Shown: piece after piece, positions 5,401 through 14,396 of the stretch
Layout of the letters: the number at the start of each line of letters is the position of its first letter
Position numbering within the stretch: the stretch's first letter is position 1
Assembly (NCBI GenBank): GCA_964502465.1
Contig: CAZCWX010000014.1
Location: 1 to 17,731, forward strand
Direction: 5' to 3'
Source of the DNA: CAZCWX01 sp964502465
Lineage (GTDB): Bacteria; Desulfobacterota; Binatia; Bin18
DNA length: 17,731 nt
The notes under the pieces: model-generated
Seen by the model: the letters and a program-made list of their open reading frames with translations, nothing else
What the model was told of the DNA's origin: nothing
The model's database searches: none
Program-made: the position numbers and the translations under genes

Positions 5401-7142
5401 TTGAGATCGCGCAGGCGTAGTTGGACGCTCTCATGCCCATTCCAGACATTCATAGCCGGGGTATATAACACATCGAGCCACGTCCCCTGAGACACTGGCA
5501 AGGATGCCATACCAAAACCGATTGCGTCAAAGGGGCGCCCGCCTCGGGACGAACACAAGACGAGTTTCAGATGACCCGCCTTGCCAGGAACAGCATTCTT
5601 ACCGACAGTTCGGACAGAACGTACCACTACTTTGCGAGCGAGAAAGACGGGTTCAGGGTTTCCCTGCCCATATGGCTCAAGCTGACGCACTTCAGCAATG
5701 GTCTGCGCATCGAGCAGCATCAGATCCAATTCTGCATCGACGTCAATAGTGGGAACTAAATCCTCAGGATGAAGACGTGCCTGTGCAACTTCCTCAAAGC
5801 GGTCAATAAACGCATCGACCTGGTGAGCCTGGATCGAGAGCCCTGCCGCTTGGCGATGACCGCCGTAACCATCGAGCAGATCAGCACAGGGCTTCAGTCC
5901 TTCGTATAAATGGAACACCTTTGGACTTCTACCTGAACCTTTGCCGGTTGTACCATTAAGCGCAATCAAGATCGTGGGGCGATGGAACCGCTCGACTAAC
6001 CGAGATGCAACGATACCGATCACCCCTGGATGCCATTCTGCTGAGGCGAGTACAATGCTCCTCCGCCTGGTGAGATCTGACCCAGTCTCGACCATAACAA
6101 CTGCCTGATTCAATATCTGTTCTTCAATCCGCTGGCGCGCCCGGTTCTCTTGATCAAGATCAACAGCGAGCATCCGTGCTCGCTCGACATCAGTTGTGGT
6201 TAAAAGTTCGACGGCCTTCTGCGCTTCAGCCAAACGACCACCAGCGTTCAGCCGTGGTCCCAAGCGAAACCCAATGTAGCTCGCCGAAATTTCTCCATCA
6301 CCGCTCACCTCTTTGAGCGCACGAATACCCGGACGCTCGCTGCGGGCGATTTCCTTTAGTCCCTGGGTCACCAACACCCGGTTTTCTTCTACCAAAGGGA
6401 CTAAATCTGCTACCGTCCCGAGCGTCGTGAGGTCGAGATAACGCCGCAGGTCAGGGATTGGCAGGTACCCGTGTTCGCGTAACCGCATGCGCAACCCCAT
6501 GAGGAGGTAGAAGACCACTCCTGCTCCCGAAAGTCCAGAAAAAGAAAAGGGGCACGCTTTTTCCATCGGGTTCAGCACGGCATACGCTGGTGGCCGTTCT
6601 TCTGGCACCTGGTGGTGGTCGCATACGATGACGTCGATCCCCAAGCTCTGTGCGAGAGCAATTTCTCTATGAGCGGTTGCACCACAATCAGCTGTCACCA
6701 TCACTGTGGTCTGACGGCTGGCCAGGATCTGGATGGCCTGTGCATGGAGTCCATACCCCTCGCGCATGCGGTGCGGAATATAGAGATCTGGCTCCATGCC
6801 AAGTTCACGGAGAAACAATAACAGTTGCGCACTGCCGGTGATACCATCAACATCGTAATCCCCATACACACACACTCGTTCGCCACGCGCACGAGCGCGC
6901 AGTATCCGTTCCGTCGCTTTCGCCATATCGGGAAAGAGCAATGGGGAGCGTAATCCCTGGCGGAGCGATGGGGACAGAAAAGGGCTCACTTTCTCTGGCG
7001 TATCAATACCCCGGTTCAGCAACAACTGAGCTAACAAAGAGGAGAGCGGAGGATTTGCAGAAGAACGGAGGGCGTGTACGCGACTCTGATCCGGGGTGCG
7101 CATCACCCAGCGCCGGGGTAATCGCTCGGCAGGTAAGGTCAC
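5397..7142 (-). CDS. recJ: single-stranded-DNA-specific exonuclease RecJ
   Basis: A 5' to 3' single-strand exonuclease used in recombination, mismatch repair and base-excision repair. The protein is 581 residues, the usual RecJ length. The DHH-family motifs are present: YGDYDVDGITG (Asp at 95, 97, 99), VTADCG (Asp152), CDHHQVP (175-177) and LTTLGTVADLVPL. DHHA1 is shown by GKGSGRSPKVF and GGHRQAAG, and a C-terminal OB fold follows from about 450. The open frame extends to a GTG at 7166. I prefer GTG at 7140-7142, which has AAGGAG 9 bases upstream and overlaps the secF stop as GTGA, implying translational coupling. It is the last gene of the long - strand block. Confidence 0.95.
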   Translation of the reverse strand: MTLPAERLPRRWVMRTPDQSRVHALRSSANPPLSSLLAQLLLNRGIDTPEKVSPFLSPSLRQGLRSPLLFPDMAKATERILRARARGERVCVYGDYDVDGITGSAQLLLFLRELGMEPDLYIPHRMREGYGLHAQAIQILASRQTTVMVTADCGATAHREIALAQSLGIDVIVCDHHQVPEERPPAYAVLNPMEKACPFSFSGLSGAGVVFYLLMGLRMRLREHGYLPIPDLRRYLDLTTLGTVADLVPLVEENRVLVTQGLKEIARSERPGIRALKEVSGDGEISASYIGFRLGPRLNAGGRLAEAQKAVELLTTTDVERARMLAVDLDQENRARQRIEEQILNQAVVMVETGSDLTRRRSIVLASAEWHPGVIGIVASRLVERFHRPTILIALNGTTGKGSGRSPKVFHLYEGLKPCADLLDGYGGHRQAAGLSIQAHQVDAFIDRFEEVAQARLHPEDLVPTIDVDAELDLMLLDAQTIAEVRQLEPYGQGNPEPVFLARKVVVRSVRTVGKNAVPGKAGHLKLVLCSSRGGRPFDAIGFGMASLPVSQGTWLDVLYTPAMNVWNGHESVQLRLRDLK

Positions 7143-8041
7143 CGCCGCCGACTCCTTCGTTCCCACAATAAGACAATAGGACTCGCTACGTAGATAGAAG
7201 AATAGGTGCCAATAGTAATGCCGATCAAAAGGGTAAAGGCAAAGGCATGGATCACACCCCCACCCAGGATGAGCAGAGAAACAATCACGAACACCGCCGT
7301 GCCAGTGGTGATGATTGTCCGGCTCAAGGTTTCGTTAATACTTCTATTAATGACCGCAGCAAGGGTCTCCCGCCGCATCTTCCGCATGTTCTCACGGATA
7401 CGGTCACACACGATCACCGTATCGTTCACCGAAAATCCGACGACTGTGAGGAGCGCCGCAACTACAGTAAGATCAAACTCCATATTCCTCAATGATAATA
7501 TGCCAGCAGCAATCAATACATCATGCGTGAGTGCGGCTGCAGCACCGACGCCGAAACGCGGTTCAAAGCGAAAGGCAATATATCCCCCGATCATCACCGT
7601 GGCAAAAAGCAGCGCTAGCAGCGCCTTACGTCGCAAGTCTTTGCCAACCCTGGGGCCAACCGTTTCTATGCGACGGACTTCAAACGCTTGCGCGCCAAAC
7701 TGTGTGGTGAGCGCTTGCTGAATTTGTGGCGAGAGGTCTTCCACACCAGTTGCCGACTCCGGCATACGAATGAGAAATTCGTTCTCGCCCTGCCCGAAGT
7801 CTTGGACCGTGATATTGGCGATATTTACGGTCGCAAGGGCCTGGCGGATGTCTGCAATACTCGTCGCTTGATTGAATTCAACCTGCACAACCGTACCACC
7901 AGCAAAGTCCACCCCGTAATTGGGTCCGCCGTGATACCAGAACGAACCGAAACATAACAGGATGAGCGTGCCCGAGAGCATCAATGCCCACTTGGTATAG
8001 CTGACAAAGTCAATGTTGGTACCAGGTCTAATCAGTTCCAT
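7139..8041 (-). CDS. secF: protein translocase subunit SecF
   Basis: SecF works with SecD in the inner membrane to drive late stages of Sec export with proton motive force. The protein has 300 residues. It has a first membrane segment at about 17-36, a short periplasmic domain starting YGVDFAGGTVVQVEF (the SecF form of the GxDxxGG motif), and five C-terminal membrane segments. Within these lies VGFSVNDTVIVCDRIRENMR, the conserved cytoplasmic/membrane signature. A basic tail (RRSRRR) ends the protein. The ATG comes 6 bases after the secD stop, with only a weak GAG as ribosome site, so reinitiation from secD is likely. Its stop overlaps the recJ start. Confidence 0.97.
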   Translation of the reverse strand: MELIRPGTNIDFVSYTKWALMLSGTLILLCFGSFWYHGGPNYGVDFAGGTVVQVEFNQATSIADIRQALATVNIANITVQDFGQGENEFLIRMPESATGVEDLSPQIQQALTTQFGAQAFEVRRIETVGPRVGKDLRRKALLALLFATVMIGGYIAFRFEPRFGVGAAAALTHDVLIAAGILSLRNMEFDLTVVAALLTVVGFSVNDTVIVCDRIRENMRKMRRETLAAVINRSINETLSRTIITTGTAVFVIVSLLILGGGVIHAFAFTLLIGITIGTYSSIYVASPIVLLWERRSRRR

Positions 8042-8047
8042 AGCAAC

Positions 8048-9622
8048 TCATATACTCAAGGCCGCCAGGCGTCGCTGTGAGAGAAGCGTATCATACACCA
8101 ACCGAGTACAGAACACCGCAGTAAACACGGTACTGACGATGCCAATGCATAAGGTCACCGCGAACCCTCGCACGGGGCCAGAGCCAAATTGGAACAAAAT
8201 CAAGCCAGTCAGGAAGGTCGTAATATTTGAATCGAGGATCGCCGGCAACGCGCGTTCATATCCTGCCTCAATTGCAGCGCGCGTACTCTTCCCGAGCCGT
8301 ACCTCTTCGCGCATACGCTCGTTGATCAGCACATTGGCGTCAACTGCCATACCGAGCGTCAGTACGATACCGGCAATCCCAGGCAGGGTTAATGTCGCCT
8401 CGAATGCCGCAAGGGCAGCCAGGAGATACAACACATTGAAAATGACCGCCAGGTCCGCAAGTACCCCGGCCCACTTGTAATACACGGCCATAAAGATCAA
8501 GACTAACGTGGCGCCAACAACAAATGAGGCAATCCCCTGCTCGATCGAGTCTTTCCCCAAAGATGGACCAACCGTCCGCTCTTCGGCAATCGTGACCGGC
8601 GCGGGTAAAGCACCAGCTCGAAGGGCGATCGCCAGATCTCGTGCCTCTTTGATGTCGAAACTCCCAGTGATTGAGGCTTGCCCACCACCAATCCGTTCAC
8701 GGATCACTGGCGCAGAATACACCGTATCGTCCAGAATAATAGCCAAGCGGCGGTTGACGTTCTCTCCGGTAATCTGCTCAAATAACCGGGCTCCGCGATC
8801 GTTGAGTATCAGTTCGACGTAGGGCCCTTCGAAATCCACACTGGGTCGCACCCGTGCATCGGCAACAACGTCGCCAGTCATCAGCGTCTTCTTTTCTAAC
8901 GTGTAGGGGACACGTCGAGTCTGACCACTGAGGGGGTCACGCTCCTGACCACTCAGGACCTCGGTCTCTTCGCTGCTCGCACCATCACCTTCAGAGACAA
9001 GCTTGAATTCCAAGACGGCAGTCTTGCCAATAAGCGCTTTCGCACGCTCAGGATCTTGAATGCCTGGCAGTTGCACGACAATATCTCGGTCTCCCTGCCG
9101 TTGGACACTCGGCTCGGCTACGCCGAATTGGTCAATACGATTGCGCAAGGTCTCAAGAGACTGTTCTAACGCGTACTCATGGAGACGCTGAATCTCGCGG
9201 CGATCCATCACCAGAGAGATCTCTCCTTCTGCGGGTTCAGGCGCCCCAGTACGGGTCAGGATAGGAAACTGCTCAGTAATGATTTTTTCAACCGCGTTTT
9301 TCGCCTCCTGTGTGGGAGTGCGCACCCGTAGGGACTGGCCGACGCGCTCGATTTCTACTCCACTCACATTGGCCTCGCGCAACTCTCGGCGCAACTGCTC
9401 GGCATTCTGGTCGAGCGCATTCTCCGCAGCCTTTTCAAGATCGACAGTGAGTAGCAGATACGTACCACCACGGAGATCCAACCCCAAACGAATCTTGCGA
9501 TCTGGTAAAAACTGCGCCCACCAGGCAGGGAGAGTCGTCGCGAACGAAGGCACCAGATACACAACTGCCGCAATGGTGAGAGCCGCAATCAGCAGTGCCC
9601 GGTACAATATCCCCTGTCGCAT
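8048..9622 (-). CDS. secD: protein translocase subunit SecD
   Basis: The larger partner of SecF in the Sec accessory complex. The protein has 524 residues. It has a membrane segment at about 8-28, then a large periplasmic region with the LGLDLRGGTYLLL motif, and the P1 head and base with RIDQFGVAEPSVQRQG and IVVQLPGIQDPERA. Five membrane segments follow from about 365 on, including LTLGMAVDANVLINERMREE, the conserved proton-path motif. The ATG overlaps the yajC stop by one base (TAATG). The order yajC-secD-secF matches many bacteria. No domain is missing and no frameshift is seen. Confidence 0.97.
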   Translation of the reverse strand: MRQGILYRALLIAALTIAAVVYLVPSFATTLPAWWAQFLPDRKIRLGLDLRGGTYLLLTVDLEKAAENALDQNAEQLRRELREANVSGVEIERVGQSLRVRTPTQEAKNAVEKIITEQFPILTRTGAPEPAEGEISLVMDRREIQRLHEYALEQSLETLRNRIDQFGVAEPSVQRQGDRDIVVQLPGIQDPERAKALIGKTAVLEFKLVSEGDGASSEETEVLSGQERDPLSGQTRRVPYTLEKKTLMTGDVVADARVRPSVDFEGPYVELILNDRGARLFEQITGENVNRRLAIILDDTVYSAPVIRERIGGGQASITGSFDIKEARDLAIALRAGALPAPVTIAEERTVGPSLGKDSIEQGIASFVVGATLVLIFMAVYYKWAGVLADLAVIFNVLYLLAALAAFEATLTLPGIAGIVLTLGMAVDANVLINERMREEVRLGKSTRAAIEAGYERALPAILDSNITTFLTGLILFQFGSGPVRGFAVTLCIGIVSTVFTAVFCTRLVYDTLLSQRRLAALSI

Positions 9623-9972
9623 TACTTGTCTTTCCCTTCACTCTTGTTAGGCCCGCTTATTTTACTCGGTTTCCCTCCAGTCAGGAGTTCGCTGATGTGA
9701 GGGCGGTCGACCCGCACTCGCACATTTGGAGCAATTTCCAGCGTGACGATCTTATCGTTTAACTCGATCACCCGGCCGTAGAGCCCCCCTGCAGTCACCA
9801 CTTCGTCGTTCCGCTTCAGGTTGTTAAGCATCTCTCGCTGAACTTTGGCTTTTTGTTGTTGCGGTCGAATCAGCAAGAAATAGAACACCACGAAGACGAG
9901 TGCCAGAGGAAGCAGTTGCACCAGTGGGCCTGGTCCCCCTCCTCCATCTTGTGCATAGGCTAGACTTACCAC
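9622..9972 (-). CDS. yajC: preprotein translocase subunit YajC
   Basis: A small single-pass inner-membrane protein associated with SecDF. It has 116 residues: a short Gly-rich N-terminus, one membrane helix (about 17-36) ending in the family signature FYFLLIRPQQQKAK, and a soluble domain with LKRNDEVVTAGGLYGRVIEL. The tail of about 25 residues is Lys/Ser-rich. The GTG start at 9970-9972 lies inside the last codons of tgt and its ribosome site GGAGG is 7 bases upstream, so tgt and yajC are coupled. An ATG would exist only after loss of the first residues, and the overlap makes the GTG more convincing. Confidence 0.95.
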   Translation of the reverse strand: MVSLAYAQDGGGGPGPLVQLLPLALVFVVFYFLLIRPQQQKAKVQREMLNNLKRNDEVVTAGGLYGRVIELNDKIVTLEIAPNVRVRVDRPHISELLTGGKPSKISGPNKSEGKDK

Positions 9973-11096
9973 AGATTTTCCTCCGCTCTCTCAACGGCCT
10001 GCTGTGTAAGAAACGGACGGGCAAATGCTGCAAAGTGGCCGGCCGCTAAGGTTTCTCGTATCTCTCTCATCAGTTGTTGGTAAAAATAGAGGTTATGCAG
10101 GGTATTGAGCCTAGCTGAGAGCATCTCTCCAGCTACGGCGAGGTGGCGAAGATAGGCGCGCGAAAAGTACTGGCAGGTATAACATGCACACCCGTCTTCT
10201 ATGGGGCGAAGATCTGTCGCATACATGGCGCGACGGATATTGATCTTCCCTGTACGGGTGAACAGGGTCCCGTTGCGACCATTGCGAGTGGGCAGCACAC
10301 AATCAAACAGGTCAAATCCCAACGCTACATATCGAACGAGTTGCTCTGGCGTGCCCACTCCCATCAAATAGCGCGGGCGATGCTCTGGCAGAAACTGGAC
10401 AGTGTGGGCTGCCACTCTCAACGTCACTTCGGGATCTTCGCCGACACTTAAACCACCAACGGCGTATCCTGGAAACTCAAGCGCCACAACCGCACGTGCG
10501 TTTTGCTCCCGGAGATCAGGAAACACTCCCCCCTGTACGATGGCAAAAAGCGCTTGATGCTCTTTCGTTTTCGCTGCCCGTGCACGTTCCGCCCACCGCA
10601 CGGTCAAGGCCTGAGCACGTGCAGTTTCGGCATAACTCGCCTGCCCGGAGACACATTCATCAAGGACCATGGCAATATCGACCCCAAGGCGTTCTTGCAT
10701 ATGGACTACGGTCTCAGGCGTCAAGAGATGAGTCGAGCCATCAAGATGAGAGCGAAACTGCACACCTTCTTCAGTTACTCGACATAGAGCCTTCAGACTA
10801 AAGACTTGATATCCTCCGCTGTCCGTCAAGATCGGACCATCCCACCCCATAAACTGATGCAATCCGTTGGCTTCTTCAATAAGGGTCACTCCAGGCCGTA
10901 AATACAAGTGGTAGGCGTTGGCCAGGATCATCTCCGCCCCGATTTCTCGGAGTTCGCGCGGGGTCATGGCTTTGACGGTCCCCTGCGTGGCTACCGGCAT
11001 GAACGCGGGTGTGGCGACAGTCCCATGGGCCGTTTGCAGAACTCCGAGACGTGCTCGAGTGCAGGAATCTCTGTGTGTCACGACGAAATGAAACAT
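9966..11096 (-). CDS. tgt: tRNA-guanine transglycosylase (queuine tRNA-ribosyltransferase)
   Basis: Swaps guanine 34 of GUN-anticodon tRNAs for the preQ1 base, a step in queuosine synthesis. It has 376 residues, the normal bacterial length. LTDSGGYQVFSL holds the conserved Asp92, and FDCVLPTRNGRNG holds the catalytic nucleophile Asp265. The zinc site is CACYTC (C303, C305, C308) with His334 in LHNLYFY. VQGGVFPDLRE and AVGGLSVGE are also family signatures. The ATG at 11096 fits the usual N-terminus, yet no Shine-Dalgarno sequence is visible. The 125-base gap from queA is the largest break in the block. Its end overlaps yajC. With queA just upstream it supplies two consecutive queuosine steps. 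Confidence 0.97.
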   Translation of the reverse strand: MFHFVVTHRDSCTRARLGVLQTAHGTVATPAFMPVATQGTVKAMTPRELREIGAEMILANAYHLYLRPGVTLIEEANGLHQFMGWDGPILTDSGGYQVFSLKALCRVTEEGVQFRSHLDGSTHLLTPETVVHMQERLGVDIAMVLDECVSGQASYAETARAQALTVRWAERARAAKTKEHQALFAIVQGGVFPDLREQNARAVVALEFPGYAVGGLSVGEDPEVTLRVAAHTVQFLPEHRPRYLMGVGTPEQLVRYVALGFDLFDCVLPTRNGRNGTLFTRTGKINIRRAMYATDLRPIEDGCACYTCQYFSRAYLRHLAVAGEMLSARLNTLHNLYFYQQLMREIRETLAAGHFAAFARPFLTQQAVERAEENLW

Positions 11097-11221
11097 GCGG
11101 AGAGGGGGCGAGTCGTTCTCTCTATTTTTGGTGTTTTTGGACCTGCCGGGCCGTTTTAGTCGTTTTTCTGCTGCCGTGCAACTGCGGCTCTTCTTGCTTG
11201 AGGTGCCTTCATAGAGTGGCC

Positions 11222-12262
11222 TTACAGGATCAGCATGGCGTCCCCATAGCTGTAGAAGCGATACCGCTGTATGATCGCTTCAGCATAGGCGCGGCGAATC
11301 ATACCCCTCCCAGCAAAGGCCGAGACCAACAGGAGGAGGGTAGAACGCGGTAGATGAAAGTTTGTCAACAGACTATCGACTGTGCGAAAACGATACCCCG
11401 GATAGATAAATAAGTTGGTCCGCTGCCGGCCAGCCGCTATCGTCCCATCTGGGGTACTGGCTGCTTCGAGCGCGCGAGTGCTCGTCGTGCCAACCGCAAT
11501 GATCCTTCGACCTGTCCATTTGGCACGGTTGATACGGGTCGCAGCTTCCTCGCTAATGTCGTATTCCTCCTCTTCCATCTGATGAGCCTCGATCTGCTCA
11601 GCGCGAATGGGCTGAAAGGTTCCCGTGCCAACATGTAAAGTAATGAACACCGTTTCGATACCACGCTGTTGCAGAGCGCTCAGCAATGCTGCGGTGAAGT
11701 GGAAACCTGCGGTTGGCGCAGCGACCGCACCAGGATGGCGGGCATACACAGTCTGGTATCGCTCACGATCCTCTGGGTAAGAGTGAGAAGAGCGCTTAAT
11801 ATAAGGCGGCAGCGGCACTGCCCCGATGCGCTCGACGAGAGCGGAAAAGTCTCCTTGTGGAAAAAACCGCAACACCCCACGTCCGTTTTGTGGAGAATCG
11901 ATCCATTCAGCCCGGAGTTCTGAACCGAAATAGACAGAAGAGCCGACACGAACGTTCTGCCCTCCTTTGCATAACACCTCCCACTCTTCCCCCTCTCCGG
12001 TTCGTCGCCGGAGCAGCAAGATTTCCACCTTGCCATCACTCTCTTTGCGTCCATGTAGGCGTGCGGCAATCACCCGCGTATCGTTGAATACCAGAAGAGC
12101 GTCCTGGGGGAGGAGAAGATGGAGGAGGTCCGTAAAAGCATGGTGCGACAGTTGGCCTGTACGCCGTTCGACAACGAGCAGGCGAGACCCATCTCGTCTT
12201 GCCGCTGGCTCTTGCGCAATCAGGTCATCAGGCAAATCGTAGTCAAATTCAGAGAGCAGCAT
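11222..12262 (-). CDS. queA: S-adenosylmethionine:tRNA ribosyltransferase-isomerase QueA
   Basis: Transfers and rearranges the ribosyl part of SAM onto preQ1-modified tRNA to give epoxyqueuosine, the step after Tgt. The protein has 346 residues. It opens FDYDLPDDLIAQEPAARRDGSRLLV, then has LVFNDTRVIAARL, APTAGFHFT, LHVGTGTFQPIR, IAVGTTSTRALE, and a C-terminal LLTNFHLPRSTLLLLVSAF with the YSYGDAMLI end. All are standard QueA signatures. The ATG at 12262 lacks a clear ribosome site, and no in-frame start lies just upstream, so the start is set by family length. It begins 27 bases after the slipin stop. Confidence 0.97.
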   Translation of the reverse strand: MLLSEFDYDLPDDLIAQEPAARRDGSRLLVVERRTGQLSHHAFTDLLHLLLPQDALLVFNDTRVIAARLHGRKESDGKVEILLLRRRTGEGEEWEVLCKGGQNVRVGSSVYFGSELRAEWIDSPQNGRGVLRFFPQGDFSALVERIGAVPLPPYIKRSSHSYPEDRERYQTVYARHPGAVAAPTAGFHFTAALLSALQQRGIETVFITLHVGTGTFQPIRAEQIEAHQMEEEEYDISEEAATRINRAKWTGRRIIAVGTTSTRALEAASTPDGTIAAGRQRTNLFIYPGYRFRTVDSLLTNFHLPRSTLLLLVSAFAGRGMIRRAYAEAIIQRYRFYSYGDAMLIL

Positions 12263-12289
12263 CGAGAAGCCCCATTGGGCAACTCCCCG

Positions 12290-13051
12290 TCACGTGGTTT
12301 TCTTGGCTGCCTCCAGAAATGGCGCGAGCAAATCGATCGGCACCGGAAAGAGTGTCGTCGAATTGTTTTCTGCCGCCACCTCAGAAAGCGTCTGCAGATA
12401 ACGGAGTTGGAGCGCGACGGGATGTTGCTCGATGATCTGCGAGGCATCGGCGAGCTTCTGTGCTGCCTGGAACTCTCCTTCGGCGTTAATCACTTTGGCC
12501 CGTCGTTCGCGCTCAGCCTCAGCCTGCTTGGCGATCACTCGTTGCATTTCCTGCGCCAGGTCAATGTGTTTGACTTCAACCAGAGAAACCTTAATCCCCC
12601 ACGGATCGGTCTGGATGTCAAGGATTTCCTGCAACTGTGAGTTGATTTTCTCCCGTGCTGACAGCAGGTCATCCAGTTCTGCCTGACCGCAGACGCTGCG
12701 CAAGGTCGTTTGGGCAAGTTGAGAGGTAGCGAACAGATAATTTTCAATTTCAACCGTTGCTTTACTCGGATTCAGTACGCGGAAATAGAGGACAGCATTT
12801 ACTTTGACGGAGATATTATCCCTGGTAATGACATCCTGCGGAGGGATATCCATGGTAATTGTCCGCATATCTATTCTGACCATGCGTTCAACCAGGGGGA
12901 TGACATAGATAATGCCCGGCCCTCGGTAAGGCACCAGGCGACCAAGGCGAAAAATCACCGCGCGTTCATATTCAGGCAAGATTTTTATCCCGCTCAGTAA
13001 CAACACAACAGCGATCAACAGCAAGATCGAGACAGAGCCCAATGCACCCAT
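12290..13051 (-). CDS. slipin, SPFH/stomatin-like membrane protein
   Basis: A stomatin-family protein that forms oligomers at the membrane and is thought to work with an NfeD protease. The 253 residues have one N-terminal membrane segment (about 5-22), then the SPFH domain from PEYERAVIFRLGR through VKVNAVLYFRV and SQLAQTTLRSVCGQAELDDLL. A charged coiled coil (EMQRVIAKQAEAERERRAKVINAEGE) follows, then a C-terminal oligomerisation segment with NNSTTLFPVPIDLL. The short type matches the slipin class paired with NfeD in archaea (PH1511). The ATG has AGGAGG 5 bases upstream. The gene starts 15 bases after the nfeD stop, the classic pairing. Confidence 0.94.
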   Translation of the reverse strand: MGALGSVSILLLIAVVLLLSGIKILPEYERAVIFRLGRLVPYRGPGIIYVIPLVERMVRIDMRTITMDIPPQDVITRDNISVKVNAVLYFRVLNPSKATVEIENYLFATSQLAQTTLRSVCGQAELDDLLSAREKINSQLQEILDIQTDPWGIKVSLVEVKHIDLAQEMQRVIAKQAEAERERRAKVINAEGEFQAAQKLADASQIIEQHPVALQLRYLQTLSEVAAENNSTTLFPVPIDLLAPFLEAAKKTT

Positions 13052-13066
13052 ATGTTCCTCCTACAG

Positions 13067-14392
13067 TCATCCCGCTACCCTGCGCACCCGCAGGACCAAG
13101 TGATTCATGCTGACAACCCGCACCTTTTGTCCCACTTCGATTTCTTCGTCGCTTTCTGCATTCCAATATTCTCCGTGCATCCAGACCTTGCCACGAGGAG
13201 CCAGGCGCACCCGCACTTCACCTATTTCACCAATTAACCCCTCGGGGCCTGAGACCGGCTGCTGGCGCCAGGTTCGCACTGCCAAGGTACCGATAAAGAG
13301 CATAAACGCGCTCGCACACAGCGCGGCAGTGACAATGATACCGCGGTCCACCGCGAGTTCTGCATCAGGAGTGTCGAACAGAAATAATGATCCCAAGACG
13401 AAAGAGACGATTCCACTCACCCCCAAAATTCCAAAGCTCGGCAGGAATAACTCGGCGACTAAAAGACCAAGGCCAAGGAGAATAAGCAGGAGCCCGGAAT
13501 AATTGATGGGGAGCACCTGGAAGGCAGTCAGGGCTAAGAGGAGGCAGATTCCACCAGTGAGTCCCGGGAAAAGCAGACCGGGATGGGAGAATTCTACATA
13601 CAGTCCCAAAATCCCCGCCATCATCAGCAGATACGCAATATTGGGATCCGCCAGAATGTTGAGGACTTTGTGCTTGAGACGCATCTCTAGGGTGACGACC
13701 CGAAACATGCCTGCCGCGTTCTGCGCGGCCTTAAAAGTTAACGTTGTTTTGGTATTGCCAACTTCAACCTTACGGTCCTCTGCTTTTTGCAGCAAATCTT
13801 GTACATCCGACGCAATGAGGTCGATGACTTTTTTCTGTAATGCTTCAACATCGGTGATCGACACGCTTTCGCGCACCGCCTTCTCAGCCCACTCAACGTT
13901 CCGGCCGCGGCGTTGAGCGATAGTTTCGCTAAAAGAGGCGGTAAAATTCTCAATTTTTTCCCCTAAGTCTCCGCTGATATCTTGTCCGCCCCCACCGACT
14001 GGATGCGCGGCACCAATGGTGGTACCCGGCGCCATGGCTGCGACATGACCGGCCATGGTAATAAACACTCCCGCAGACCCAGCACTCGCTCCGCTGGGGG
14101 CCACATAGACAATCACCGGGAGTGGTGCTCCTAAAAGGTCTTTGACGATGCTTCTTGTGGAATTGAGCAACCCTCCAGGGGTGTCGAGCTGGATAATTAA
14201 GGCTAAGGCTCCTTCTTGAGCTGATTGATTGATGCTCTCGCGGATGAAGTCAGCTACCGCAGGATTAATCGTAGCCTCAAGAACGATGAGATTGATATGT
14301 TTGTCTTGTGCGTCCACTGCCGCAGAGCAGGGAACTCCAGAGACGAACAGGGCACAGACCAACAATAGAGCAGCCAAGAATTGCTTCACCAC
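13067..14392 (-). CDS. nfeD: NfeD family membrane-bound serine protease
   Basis: The long NfeD form: a ClpP-class serine protease domain, membrane segments and a C-terminal OB fold. The protein has 441 residues. A signal peptide is likely at 1-24. The protease part includes LDTPGGLL and PSGASAGSAGVFI; by alignment to the archaeal 1510-N protease, Ser106 and Lys146 match the catalytic Ser/Lys pair (spacing 40 against 41). Four to five membrane helices follow (about 240-375), then an NfeD OB domain from about 390 (IGEIGEVRVRLAPRGKVWMHGEYWNA). The start is GTG at 14392 or the next codon, GTG at 14389, 4 bases after the glycosylase stop. It would cut membrane proteins such as stomatins, as its slipin neighbour suggests. 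Confidence 0.95.
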   Translation of the reverse strand: MVKQFLAALLLVCALFVSGVPCSAAVDAQDKHINLIVLEATINPAVADFIRESINQSAQEGALALIIQLDTPGGLLNSTRSIVKDLLGAPLPVIVYVAPSGASAGSAGVFITMAGHVAAMAPGTTIGAAHPVGGGGQDISGDLGEKIENFTASFSETIAQRRGRNVEWAEKAVRESVSITDVEALQKKVIDLIASDVQDLLQKAEDRKVEVGNTKTTLTFKAAQNAAGMFRVVTLEMRLKHKVLNILADPNIAYLLMMAGILGLYVEFSHPGLLFPGLTGGICLLLALTAFQVLPINYSGLLLILLGLGLLVAELFLPSFGILGVSGIVSFVLGSLFLFDTPDAELAVDRGIIVTAALCASAFMLFIGTLAVRTWRQQPVSGPEGLIGEIGEVRVRLAPRGKVWMHGEYWNAESDEEIEVGQKVRVVSMNHLVLRVRRVAG

Positions 14393-14396
14393 AACC

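Noticed and set aside
7206..7721. 171-codon + strand frame antisense to secF
   Set aside because: Mirror of a strongly conserved gene; no independent support. The same applies to the antisense frames over secD (8013-8480, 9279-9650).
11125..11185. TTGCAC-17-TAAAAC as a promoter for tgt in the queA-tgt gap
   Set aside because: The -35 box matches at only three positions, so it is too weak to list as a feature.
12119..12640. 173-codon + strand frame antisense to queA and slipin
   Set aside because: Spans two real genes on the other strand with no domain of its own.
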